A DNA stretch of 63,931 bases from a virus. Positions 7,923 through 15,488 of this stretch are shown piece after piece. The stretch spans positions 1 to 63,931 of IMG/VR virus record IMGVR_UViG_3300032893_001611, one strand, 5' to 3'. The position numbers and the translations under genes are program-made. The notes under the pieces are model-generated. The model saw only the letters and a program-made list of their open reading frames with translations, made no database searches and had not been told where the DNA came from. The stretch's first letter is position 1. The number at the start of each line of letters is the position of its first letter.

Positions 7923-8090
7923 CTACTGATTCAGGTGGAAAAGGTCGTCGGGATCGGTCGGGTCGCACGGAGGACCGGCTTTTGCTTCCGGAGCGGTTGC
8001 CCCGCTGCCGTCTCCGCGCGCCAGTTCCTCGGCCTCTTTGACAAGGCCGAGGAACTTAAGTAGGAGCTTTATCCACTTCCAGAGCTTCAT
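7923..8090 (-). CDS. Small lysis-block protein (55 aa)
   Basis: This short gene begins ATGA-overlapped with the stop of the gene upstream (8087-8090). The product has an amphipathic, tryptophan-containing N-terminal helix (MKLWKWIKLLLKFLGL) and an acidic, proline-rich tail. It could be a membrane-associated lysis accessory; there is no lipobox or clear transmembrane helix, so a spanin role is not supported. Confidence 0.6.
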   Translation of the reverse strand: MKLWKWIKLLLKFLGLVKEAEELARGDGSGATAPEAKAGPPCDPTDPDDLFHLNQ

Positions 8091-8398
8091 TGCGCGGGCG
8101 GCGGCGGCGCGGTCTGGACGACGTGGCCGACGAGCGCGCCGATGGCAGGCACCGCCTCATCGAGCGCGACATTGACGCCTACTGTAACGGCGTTTTTCTC
8201 AAGCGACGACAGGCCGGCATCGATCAGCGCTTTGCCCTGCGCGCCGTTGCCTTGCGCCGTGGCCACGTCGTGGTAGACCTTGGTCGCGAGGTCGACGCCG
8301 CCGGCCTTGAGGCCGGGCGCGAGAGCCGACCAGAGGTCATGAACGCCGGACGAGATGAAGTTCTCGACGCGGTCCCGGATATCAGTGAATTTAGACAT
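8087..8398 (-). CDS. Hypothetical lysis-block protein (103 aa)
   Basis: The start at 8398 is chosen because GGAAAC precedes it by 6 nt and the product then begins MSKFTDIRD; a longer in-frame form starting at 8470 would overlap the hydrolase further. The protein is mostly helical, Ala/Gly/Val-rich, with a C-terminal PPPP tail. It lies between the SleB endolysin and small lysis genes. The function is unknown. Confidence 0.65.
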   Translation of the reverse strand: MSKFTDIRDRVENFISSGVHDLWSALAPGLKAGGVDLATKVYHDVATAQGNGAQGKALIDAGLSSLEKNAVTVGVNVALDEAVPAIGALVGHVVQTAPPPPAQ

Positions 8399-8873
8399 TC
8401 GCAGTTTCCTTTTCGGTTTGAGGTTGAGGTTGAACCCGCGCCGGCACCGGCACGAGCTGGTAGAACACATGCTTGCCGATGCGCGCCGTCCGCAGCGGCG
8501 GCGGTTCCTCGCGCAGCCAGGCGGGATTGACGCCGGCGACGACGTAATGCGTGGCCTCGTTTGTGCTGTCGGGCAAACCGCCGGTCACGGCCGTGGTGGC
8601 GATGTCGAGCGCCTGCCGGAACTGCGGATCGGCGTCGGTCACGGCCAGCAATTTGTCGCGGTTGGGATCGTCCGCATTCCAGCAGCTGAACTGGAACGGC
8701 TTCTGGCAGATCTGCACGACCGTCGCGCCCCACCAGTAAGGCTGCGAGTCAGCGGCCGCGACGGCCAGCCGGTTCATGACCACGCAGGCGACGGCGGCCA
8801 TGCCGTCCGGCCCCTCGCCGCGCGCCTCGCCCCAGATCGTCCGGGCGAGGATATCGACGGTTTTGTCGATCAT
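8391..8873 (-). CDS. SleB-type cell wall hydrolase (endolysin)
   Basis: The 160-aa protein matches the Hydrolase_2/SleB family of peptidoglycan lytic transglycosylases: IWGEARGEG with the likely catalytic Glu near residue 16, then AVACVVMNRL, YWWGATVVQICQ and FSCWNADDPN. This is the standard endolysin of many alphaproteobacterial siphophages. It has no signal peptide, so release would depend on the adjacent holin. Its start overlaps the holin stop (8870-8873). Confidence 0.93.
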   Translation of the reverse strand: MIDKTVDILARTIWGEARGEGPDGMAAVACVVMNRLAVAAADSQPYWWGATVVQICQKPFQFSCWNADDPNRDKLLAVTDADPQFRQALDIATTAVTGGLPDSTNEATHYVVAGVNPAWLREEPPPLRTARIGKHVFYQLVPVPARVQPQPQTEKETANV

Positions 8874-9076
8874 GGCTTGTCGCTCATGATGTAGCGATAG
8901 AGCCGGACGGTGTCGTAGATCAGCCGCACCAGAACGATGAGCAGGCCGAAGAAGATCGTCAGGTTCTGCGCCGTGCTGACGGCCCAGGCCGCGATGCCGC
9001 CGCCGATGCCGTATGACACGGCGGCGTCTATTTTTTCGTGATGCTGGTCAACGAGGTGTTGCAGTTTGTCGAGCAT
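8870..9076 (-). CDS. Holin-like membrane protein (68 aa)
   Basis: A short charged N-terminal helix (LVDQHHEKIDAA) is followed by a Gly-rich hydrophobic stretch (about residues 21-36) and a strong transmembrane helix (about 38-55), then a basic tail. It is coupled to the SleB endolysin by an ATGA overlap, the normal holin-endolysin order. Identification rests on topology and position. Confidence 0.75.
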   Translation of the reverse strand: MLDKLQHLVDQHHEKIDAAVSYGIGGGIAAWAVSTAQNLTIFFGLLIVLVRLIYDTVRLYRYIMSDKP

Positions 9077-9112
9077 TGCGCTCTCCCTTTGGGTTAAGGG
9101 TTGGAGGGAAAC

Positions 9113-10417
9113 TCAGTCGTCGCGGCCGCGGCGGTCCACCCAGCCGCGCGTGGAGAGATAGAAATTGGTCACCGAAGCCGTGGCGCGCGCCCGGATCTGC
9201 GCGCTCGTGTTCGTCCACAGTCCGAACGGCGTTGTGCTCTGCGCATAGTTCGCATTCATGTAGAGATCAATGAGTGGAGCTGCTGTCACGCTCGGCGCAT
9301 CGTCGTTCTGGTCGAGGCTGGAGAAATAGACGCCGCGCGCACTCGATGTCGCGCCCGATTGCGCCGTAAACAGCGGCATGACCTTGATGCCCGTCGGGAC
9401 CGTCAATGTCAGGCTCGACGCCGACGTGGAGATCGTCGTGTTGTTCTGGTCAAGGACAGGCGATTTCCAGAGGACCGTGTCGCCACGTTCCACGAAGGCG
9501 ATGATGTGGCTGCTACCGTCCGTCAGCACTGAGCCGAGGCGGCGCTTGTAGCTGTAACCTGACGGCAGCGTCGGCGAAAGGCCGGCGAGATCGGCGCGAT
9601 CGCCGAAGCAGGCGTCGGTGCCGTCGGCCTTGTCGATCAGCCAGACGTGATACCACTTGCCAGCGGCGAGACTGCCGGTATCGAGGCCATTCGCGCCTGT
9701 CGTGGTGAAGTCGCAGGTCAACGTTCCGCTCGACATCATCACGGTATTGGTGTCGTCCGCAGCCGTGCCCGCGGCCACGTCGATCTTCGTGTTGGGCGTC
9801 GAGCCGTCGTTCGACAGCGCCAGCCCGGCGAGATAGGAGCGAATGACCGTCGAGCCGCCGCTGCTAGCCGCCGTCAACCGGCCCTTGGCGTCGACCGTAA
9901 TGCTGGCGTTCGTGTACGAACCGGCCGTCACGGCCGTGCTGGCGAGCTGCGTCGTGTCGATCGAGCCGTCAGCGACCTTGATGCCCGAGCTGCTGCGCCC
10001 GATGGTCGCGCCGTCGAGCTTGACGCGCAAATTGCCGGAGCCGTCGTCCTCAAGACCCTGCCCGATCGCCTCCGACAGAAGGGCCGACGCCGAAGCGCCG
10101 TTGTAATAGGGCGTGAACTTGTGCGTCGAGGTATTGACGCTGCCGATCACGACGTCGCTGCTGCCGTCATAGACCTTGACCAGCCACAGCGAACTGGAGG
10201 TCGTATCGCACCAGACCGTGCCGGCCGTGGCGTATGAGGGCCGCGAGCTGCCCGAATGGCAGCTGTTCAGCGCATTGCGCCATGTGCCGAGCAGCGTAGC
10301 GAGATCGGAGCCCGATGTCGTCGACGGGTTGATGGTGCCGAAATCGTACTGCGAGGCTGACGCCGGCAGCGCCAGCGCCACCAGCAGCGCCAGCGATAGC
10401 AGAATTTTCCTGATCAT
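9113..10417 (-). CDS. Tail fibre/tip protein with signal peptide (434 aa)
   Basis: The start at 10417 overlaps the gpJ-like stop (ATGA) and gives a signal peptide ending ALPASA. The body is Ser/Thr/Gly-rich and contains fibre motifs (YTNASITVDAKGRLTAASSG, GLEDDGSGNLRVKLDGATI) and a beta-rich C-terminus. The position directly after gpJ is where side or central fibre proteins are encoded. The larger open frame reaching 10915 is not used, since it overlaps gpJ. Confidence 0.8.
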   Translation of the reverse strand: MIRKILLSLALLVALALPASASQYDFGTINPSTTSGSDLATLLGTWRNALNSCHSGSSRPSYATAGTVWCDTTSSSLWLVKVYDGSSDVVIGSVNTSTHKFTPYYNGASASALLSEAIGQGLEDDGSGNLRVKLDGATIGRSSSGIKVADGSIDTTQLASTAVTAGSYTNASITVDAKGRLTAASSGGSTVIRSYLAGLALSNDGSTPNTKIDVAAGTAADDTNTVMMSSGTLTCDFTTTGANGLDTGSLAAGKWYHVWLIDKADGTDACFGDRADLAGLSPTLPSGYSYKRRLGSVLTDGSSHIIAFVERGDTVLWKSPVLDQNNTTISTSASSLTLTVPTGIKVMPLFTAQSGATSSARGVYFSSLDQNDDAPSVTAAPLIDLYMNANYAQSTTPFGLWTNTSAQIRARATASVTNFYLSTRGWVDRRGRDD

Positions 10418-13400
10418 AGCTGTTTCCCGTAACCTGTGGCCGTCCAGTTGATGGTGCGGGCGACGGCCGATCCGCCCGAATCCAGAACCTTGACCTTGAA
10501 CCCCGTGCGGTCCGGCGAGCCCGTGCCCGAAGGCCCGGTGAAGACAAGATGGTCGCCGTTCGCGCCGTTGACTTCCGTCACATGCACGATCGGCGCGGCG
10601 TTGAAGGCCGGGCTGTAATTGACCGTATAACCGCCCGTGCCGCATGACACGCCGTTTTCGCCGTCGATCCGCTGTATCATCGAGGCCTTGACCGACAGCG
10701 CCGTGACGCTCGGATTCGTCGCGCCGTCGACTGAGGCCAGCAGCAGCTGGAACCGCGCCGCCCGGAACGAATAGTCGCCCGTCGAGAAGTCCTGCCACGC
10801 GCTCCATGTCGGCGAGCCCGCGGGGTCGTCGTCGGTGAAGCTGACCTGCAGCGTGACGCTCCAGTTGAGCGGATTCGCGCCCGACAGCGACGAAACCCCG
10901 GCCAGTGTCGGCCATGAGGCCAAGGTGTTGCTGGCCATCGCGCCGAAGGCCGTGATCGCGGCCGTCAGGCGCGTCGTGTATTTCTGGCCCAGGTCAATGA
11001 CATTCGCAAACGAATAGGCGCCTGTCAGCGAGCCAACGGTCGTCAGGGCCAGCGTTCCCGACGTCACCGAGCAATTGGTCTTGCTGCCCGAGAAGCCGGG
11101 GTCTTCGGTGACCGCCGCGATATCCGCGAACGTCGTCAGCGGGTCGTTCGGGATGATGAAGAAGGCCGCGTTCAGGCTTTCATTGCCCTGCCGGTCATAG
11201 GCCTTGATCGCGTAGGTTCCCTTCTGCAGCGCGAAAGGCATGTAATTGACGGTCAGATCCTCAAGGCCTGCGACCGGCTGCATGGTGTTCCACGTCGCCG
11301 AACCGTCGGTCACCGGCGAGAACCTGATCGTGTAGTGGTCGAAGTCTATGTTCGTGTTGGCGTCCCAGCTGCCGATGCCGGTTGATCCGACAGCCTGGAT
11401 CGTGAAATCGTCGACATCGTCCGGGCGACCCGATTCGCCGAGGAATATGACCGTCTGCGTCGTCACATCGGAATTCAGGTTCGCGGCCAGGACGTTGCCG
11501 GGATCGACCTTGTGATACCGGATCTCGACGTCGTAACTGACGCCGTCGTCGCAGCCGGTCACGATCACCAGCTGCGCCGAGGCCGATACCACCATCGCCG
11601 GCCCGAAATCGTCCGTACCGTTGCGCCGGATGCGCACGACAGGCGTCACCGGCGCCTGGTTGTTGTTCTGCAGCCGGATCACCATCCGCGTCTGCACCGA
11701 GCCGTCGATGTTGCGCACCGCGACGGTCTCGTCCGTCTGGATCGAAAGAATGACGGGCGCGGCAGGACGCCTGAGCGCGGGCGGCACCGTCACGCCGCTA
11801 TCCCATGCCGGAATCGGCAGCGAAGGATCGACAAATCGCGCGGGCGCGTAATCGAGCGCCGTGATCTGGGCCGAAAGGTCCGGTCCCGGCACGATCGACT
11901 TGATGATCAGCTCGCGGCTCTCGCTTCCCCCTTCCCCGAACGTGCAGAGATCGCCCGGAGCCGGCGCGTCGTCGAGCGCGAACGGCTCGGCGAAATTGAA
12001 ATGCCGGCCGGTTCCCGGCACAGTCGTCAGCGTCTTGAGCAGCTGCGTCTTGTCGGATAGGCGGAAGCGCATGGCGTAGGTCTTGCCCGCTTCCATCGTC
12101 ATGTCGTTGTCGACCGTGAATCCCGTCGCCATCGCGGGAGATCCGCCGTCTTCCTCGACCGTCTTCACGCGCGCCGACCCGAGGCCGACGAGGATCACGT
12201 CATGCGCGAACCTGATCTTGTCGCCGCGCGTCACGACCAGATGCTCGACGTCGGCGAAGAACGTGTGAGTCTCCGGCTGCAGGAGCATCGACGCGAGGTG
12301 CTCGCGTGCATGCACATAGATGAGCGCCGGATCGGTGATGCCCGGCAGTTCCAGCGTCAGGAACTTGCTCGCCGCGACCGTTCCCGGCACTTCGCCGAAC
12401 TCGCTGTAGCCGTCGGCGTAGACGATGCGCTCGTCGTTCACATATCCCTTTTGCTCGTTGATGAACGGAACGCGGAAGGCGTGTGGGATGTCGACGTAGT
12501 TGATGCTGCCCTTGTAGCCCCAGCTGTTACGCGGCGTGAAAAGGTCCTCGTCCGTGTCCTTTTCCTCGTCGATGACGACCGACCACTTGCCGTCCATGAT
12601 CGAGCGCGCCGCGCGCCCGGCCGCGGCGATCTCGTCGAGCTGGTCGGCCATCGTCGTCTGGAAATCGATAACGGCGTTGTATTTGAAGCCCCTCGCCGCG
12701 TTGCGGCCATGCCAGTACTGCAGCGTCGCGAGGTCGACGCGGTTGTCGGCGAGGCCTCGGCTCGTGTCCTCCGTCTGCAGCACGTAGCGGTAATGCGAGG
12801 CCGGGTTCTGCGTCTCGCGGACGATCCACGTCCCGCTGTCGGCATCCCAGTCGGGCATCTCGCTCGCGACGATGGCATTGAGCTGGTCGACCTCGCCGTT
12901 GAGCTGCCCGGTCGCCTTTATGCGCAGGACGGAGAACGCCACGCCCGCCTGCGTCACCGGCGGCCCGTAGGTGAAGGTGCGAAGCGCCGTCCAGAAGAAA
13001 TCGTCGAAGTAGGTGTCGTGCGTCTCGTCGGCCGTCACCCGCTGCACGCGGACGTCATACTGGCCGTTGGCGATCGTGAAATAGTCGTTGAGCCGGTAGG
13101 ACCGCCGTAGCGCCGATTCCTGCTGCAGCGTTAGCGTGAAATCCTGGTCGGTCCACGTCCCGGCGCCGGCCGGGCTGATGCCGATCTTGAATTCGACCGT
13201 CAGGGGCAGGTGCTTGCCGTCGCTCGTCCTGACGAAGAACAGGCCCTGCGGCCACGTCAGGTCGACCATGATCTCGTCGACGGCCGCCTCAGTCGTCTGG
13301 ACGTGCCAGCCGTCGACCTGCTTCAAATCGATGCTGATGTCCTGCTCGTCCGTCTTGTTGGGATAGAGCGCGATGGTAGCCGGCGGCGAGCCGTCGAGAT

Positions 13401-14136
13401 AATGCTCCACCTCGACATCCTGAAAATTCGAAAGCAGCGTGTCGCCGATCTTCAGGTCATAGAGGTTGACCGGCGCGCGCCCCCAGAGAAACATCTGGCG
13501 CACATACTGGTCATCGCCGACGGTCTCGGTATAGGTCTTGACGGCAAGGTCCGGCACCACTAGGTCTTTGCCGAAAATGACCTTGACCGGGCCGTAGGGG
13601 TTGAGCTGGTTGCGCGCCCCCTGGATGAATAATGTCTCGCTGACCGCGCGCCCCGGCGACGTCTGCGTCATCCGCGGCTTCGCCGGCGGCGCGAGGACGG
13701 ATTGCAGCAGGAAGCCGACACCACTGATGATGCCCTTGCCTAGCGCCGTGGCGATGTTGATGCCGCCGATGTTGCCCAGATCGCCGAACAGCGCCGCGCC
13801 GAGGCCGCCGCCAAACGCCGCGCCGGCCGCAAGCGTGACGAGCGAGATCACCGTGCCGAGCACGCTCTTCTTGCCGCCGCCGCCCGCAGGCACGATCCTG
13901 ATGGTCGTGCGCTCGCCGGGCTGGGGGATAACCTTGTCCCACTGGTCGAAGGGAATGTAACGGTCCCCCACCTGTGCGTGGCCGTTGCGGCGCAGTATGG
14001 GCTCGGGCTGGGCCAGCCGCGCCATTTCGGCCACGGTCATCCCGAACGGCACCTGCAGCCTGATCGACTTCGCCTCGAACGGATTCGGGCAGACGCGCAG
14101 GCTGACTGTCGGCTGCGCTGCTTCCATGCCCTTCAA
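10414..14136 (-). CDS. Tail tip host-specificity protein J
   Basis: At 1240 aa this is the largest virion gene and matches the lambda gpJ/TipJ family: an N-terminal region ending in a glycine-rich membrane-like stretch (VLGTVISLVTLAAGAAFGGG), RNQLNPYGPVKVIFG, tail-hub-like beta domains, then fibronectin-III-like domains from about residue 790 and a beta-rich C-terminus. gpJ sits at the tail tip and binds the receptor. It follows the gpM, gpL and gpK homologues in lambda order. Confidence 0.92.
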   Translation of the reverse strand: MKGMEAAQPTVSLRVCPNPFEAKSIRLQVPFGMTVAEMARLAQPEPILRRNGHAQVGDRYIPFDQWDKVIPQPGERTTIRIVPAGGGGKKSVLGTVISLVTLAAGAAFGGGLGAALFGDLGNIGGINIATALGKGIISGVGFLLQSVLAPPAKPRMTQTSPGRAVSETLFIQGARNQLNPYGPVKVIFGKDLVVPDLAVKTYTETVGDDQYVRQMFLWGRAPVNLYDLKIGDTLLSNFQDVEVEHYLDGSPPATIALYPNKTDEQDISIDLKQVDGWHVQTTEAAVDEIMVDLTWPQGLFFVRTSDGKHLPLTVEFKIGISPAGAGTWTDQDFTLTLQQESALRRSYRLNDYFTIANGQYDVRVQRVTADETHDTYFDDFFWTALRTFTYGPPVTQAGVAFSVLRIKATGQLNGEVDQLNAIVASEMPDWDADSGTWIVRETQNPASHYRYVLQTEDTSRGLADNRVDLATLQYWHGRNAARGFKYNAVIDFQTTMADQLDEIAAAGRAARSIMDGKWSVVIDEEKDTDEDLFTPRNSWGYKGSINYVDIPHAFRVPFINEQKGYVNDERIVYADGYSEFGEVPGTVAASKFLTLELPGITDPALIYVHAREHLASMLLQPETHTFFADVEHLVVTRGDKIRFAHDVILVGLGSARVKTVEEDGGSPAMATGFTVDNDMTMEAGKTYAMRFRLSDKTQLLKTLTTVPGTGRHFNFAEPFALDDAPAPGDLCTFGEGGSESRELIIKSIVPGPDLSAQITALDYAPARFVDPSLPIPAWDSGVTVPPALRRPAAPVILSIQTDETVAVRNIDGSVQTRMVIRLQNNNQAPVTPVVRIRRNGTDDFGPAMVVSASAQLVIVTGCDDGVSYDVEIRYHKVDPGNVLAANLNSDVTTQTVIFLGESGRPDDVDDFTIQAVGSTGIGSWDANTNIDFDHYTIRFSPVTDGSATWNTMQPVAGLEDLTVNYMPFALQKGTYAIKAYDRQGNESLNAAFFIIPNDPLTTFADIAAVTEDPGFSGSKTNCSVTSGTLALTTVGSLTGAYSFANVIDLGQKYTTRLTAAITAFGAMASNTLASWPTLAGVSSLSGANPLNWSVTLQVSFTDDDPAGSPTWSAWQDFSTGDYSFRAARFQLLLASVDGATNPSVTALSVKASMIQRIDGENGVSCGTGGYTVNYSPAFNAAPIVHVTEVNGANGDHLVFTGPSGTGSPDRTGFKVKVLDSGGSAVARTINWTATGYGKQL

Positions 14137-14142
14137 CCCCCG

Positions 14143-14607
14143 TCAGTCGCGCCCGGCCAGCTCGCGGTGCCGGTAGATCGCCCGAACCCTGTTCTTCCAA
14201 GCCGTGCCGCCGATGCGCTCGATGACGCTGTGGCCGCTGTTGTCGCGGGCGTGAAGCATGCGCCCTGGCGCTATGACGATCCCGACATGCATGCCGCTCA
14301 CGTCAATCCGCATATGGACGACATCGCCCGGACGCTCCGCGCCCGGCGCGCCGTAGCCGTCCATCACCTTGAGCCAGCAATCGGCCGCTTCCTGTGCGTC
14401 GTAGATTTGCTTTTGCGCCGCGAAATCGCGCGTATGGAAATACACTTCGTCGTATGACGGTATTCCGACGCCGAATTGTTCGGCCAGCACCAGCCGCACA
14501 AGCCCCCAGCAGTCGACCCCGTGACGGTCCCTGCCCCGGTCGGCGAAGGGAATCCCGATATACGCGCCCGCCCACGAAGCGTGCCCGTCCTTTTCGGTGC
14601 TGCGCAC
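14143..14607 (-). CDS. Tail tip NlpC/P60 peptidase (gpK-like)
   Basis: The 154-aa protein has the NlpC/P60 catalytic pattern: Cys33 in GVDCWGLV, His107 in GMHVGIV, and His119 in RMLHARDN. In lambda-like tails gpK cleaves peptidoglycan during DNA entry and is needed for tail tip assembly. The lambda Mov34-type N-terminal domain is absent, as in many alphaproteobacterial phages. Confidence 0.92.
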   Translation of the reverse strand: MRSTEKDGHASWAGAYIGIPFADRGRDRHGVDCWGLVRLVLAEQFGVGIPSYDEVYFHTRDFAAQKQIYDAQEAADCWLKVMDGYGAPGAERPGDVVHMRIDVSGMHVGIVIAPGRMLHARDNSGHSVIERIGGTAWKNRVRAIYRHRELAGRD

Positions 14608-14608
14608 T

Positions 14609-15112
14609 TCAGAAGGAACCGGGGAACCCTGAAGGCGTAATGTTCATGCTCGGGAACGGCCGCTGATCGAGCAGCTCGACCGAGATCGCGCCCGTCACGG
14701 TGAACGCGTCGTATTCAACATTGATCAGGCTGAAGCCGTCGACGCTCGCCTCGACGGTGTCGGGGCTGCTGGCCAGGACCACCTCGGCCGTCACGGTCGC
14801 CGGCGAGGTCATCCTGCGCGCGGCTTGCGTGATATCGCGGCTGATGTTGTCGATCTGCAGCTGGGAATTGGCAGTCTGGTTTTCCTCAGAGTTCGGCAGC
14901 ACGAAGCTGAAGGGCAGATAGAGATATTCCTCGCTGCGCGACACGATGCCGGGCACGCCGGCCACCGGCAGCGTCACGAGCCCTTCGCTCGCCAGCCTTA
15001 TCGGGCCGTCGGCGATCGACTCATGGTCGAGCGTCAGCAGGACGTCGAAAACCTGTTCCGTCTGCGGCGCAAGGACGCCTTCTGTCGCCGTATCTGAGAG
15101 CGTGCGGGGCAT
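14609..15112 (-). CDS. DUF1833-type minor tail protein (gpL-like)
   Basis: This 167-aa protein matches the DUF1833 phage family in pattern (VFDVLLTLDHESIADGPIRL near the N-terminus, QLQIDNISRDITQAARR in the middle) and in place between gpM-like and gpK-like genes. It should form part of the tail tip complex under the J protein. It has no enzymatic motif and no iron-sulfur Cys, unlike lambda gpL. Confidence 0.8.
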   Translation of the reverse strand: MPRTLSDTATEGVLAPQTEQVFDVLLTLDHESIADGPIRLASEGLVTLPVAGVPGIVSRSEEYLYLPFSFVLPNSEENQTANSQLQIDNISRDITQAARRMTSPATVTAEVVLASSPDTVEASVDGFSLINVEYDAFTVTGAISVELLDQRPFPSMNITPSGFPGSF

Positions 15113-15115
15113 GGA

Positions 15116-15475
15116 TCAGGGCTGCTGCGCGAGGACAAGGGTGAGCGAATAGAGGCCGGCATCGACGGCCGCATAGGGCGGCGCGCCGCTGCCGTTGTTA
15201 TTGACGGTGACGCTGATGGTCGCGCCCGTCCGCGGATGCGGAAAATCGAAGGGCAGCACCTCCTGGATCGTGTTGTAGTAGAAATCCTCCCAGATCGCTA
15301 CCTCATCCTCGGTCAGGATCATGGTGCCGCTGAACAGGCGCTGCGCGTCCGTCGACCGGCGCCGGACCTTCGGCGGCCCCTGGTCCATCTGCGTGCGAAT
15401 GACGTTCGAGGGCGGAGTCTCGGCATAGTTCTGCACGAGCAGCACCTGCGGAAGCGTCAAGGGCCAGGTTGCCAT
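15116..15475 (-). CDS. Minor tail protein (gpM-like)
   Basis: The 119-aa protein begins with a Trp-Pro motif (WPLTLPQ) and has LPFDFPHPRTG in the second half, as in small tail tip proteins that join the distal tail to the tube. Gene order (tape measure, this gene, DUF1833, NlpC/P60, J) is the lambda order H-M-L-K-J. The assignment is by position and general pattern. Confidence 0.75.
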   Translation of the reverse strand: MATWPLTLPQVLLVQNYAETPPSNVIRTQMDQGPPKVRRRSTDAQRLFSGTMILTEDEVAIWEDFYYNTIQEVLPFDFPHPRTGATISVTVNNNGSGAPPYAAVDAGLYSLTLVLAQQP

Positions 15476-15488
15476 CTCACATCACCCT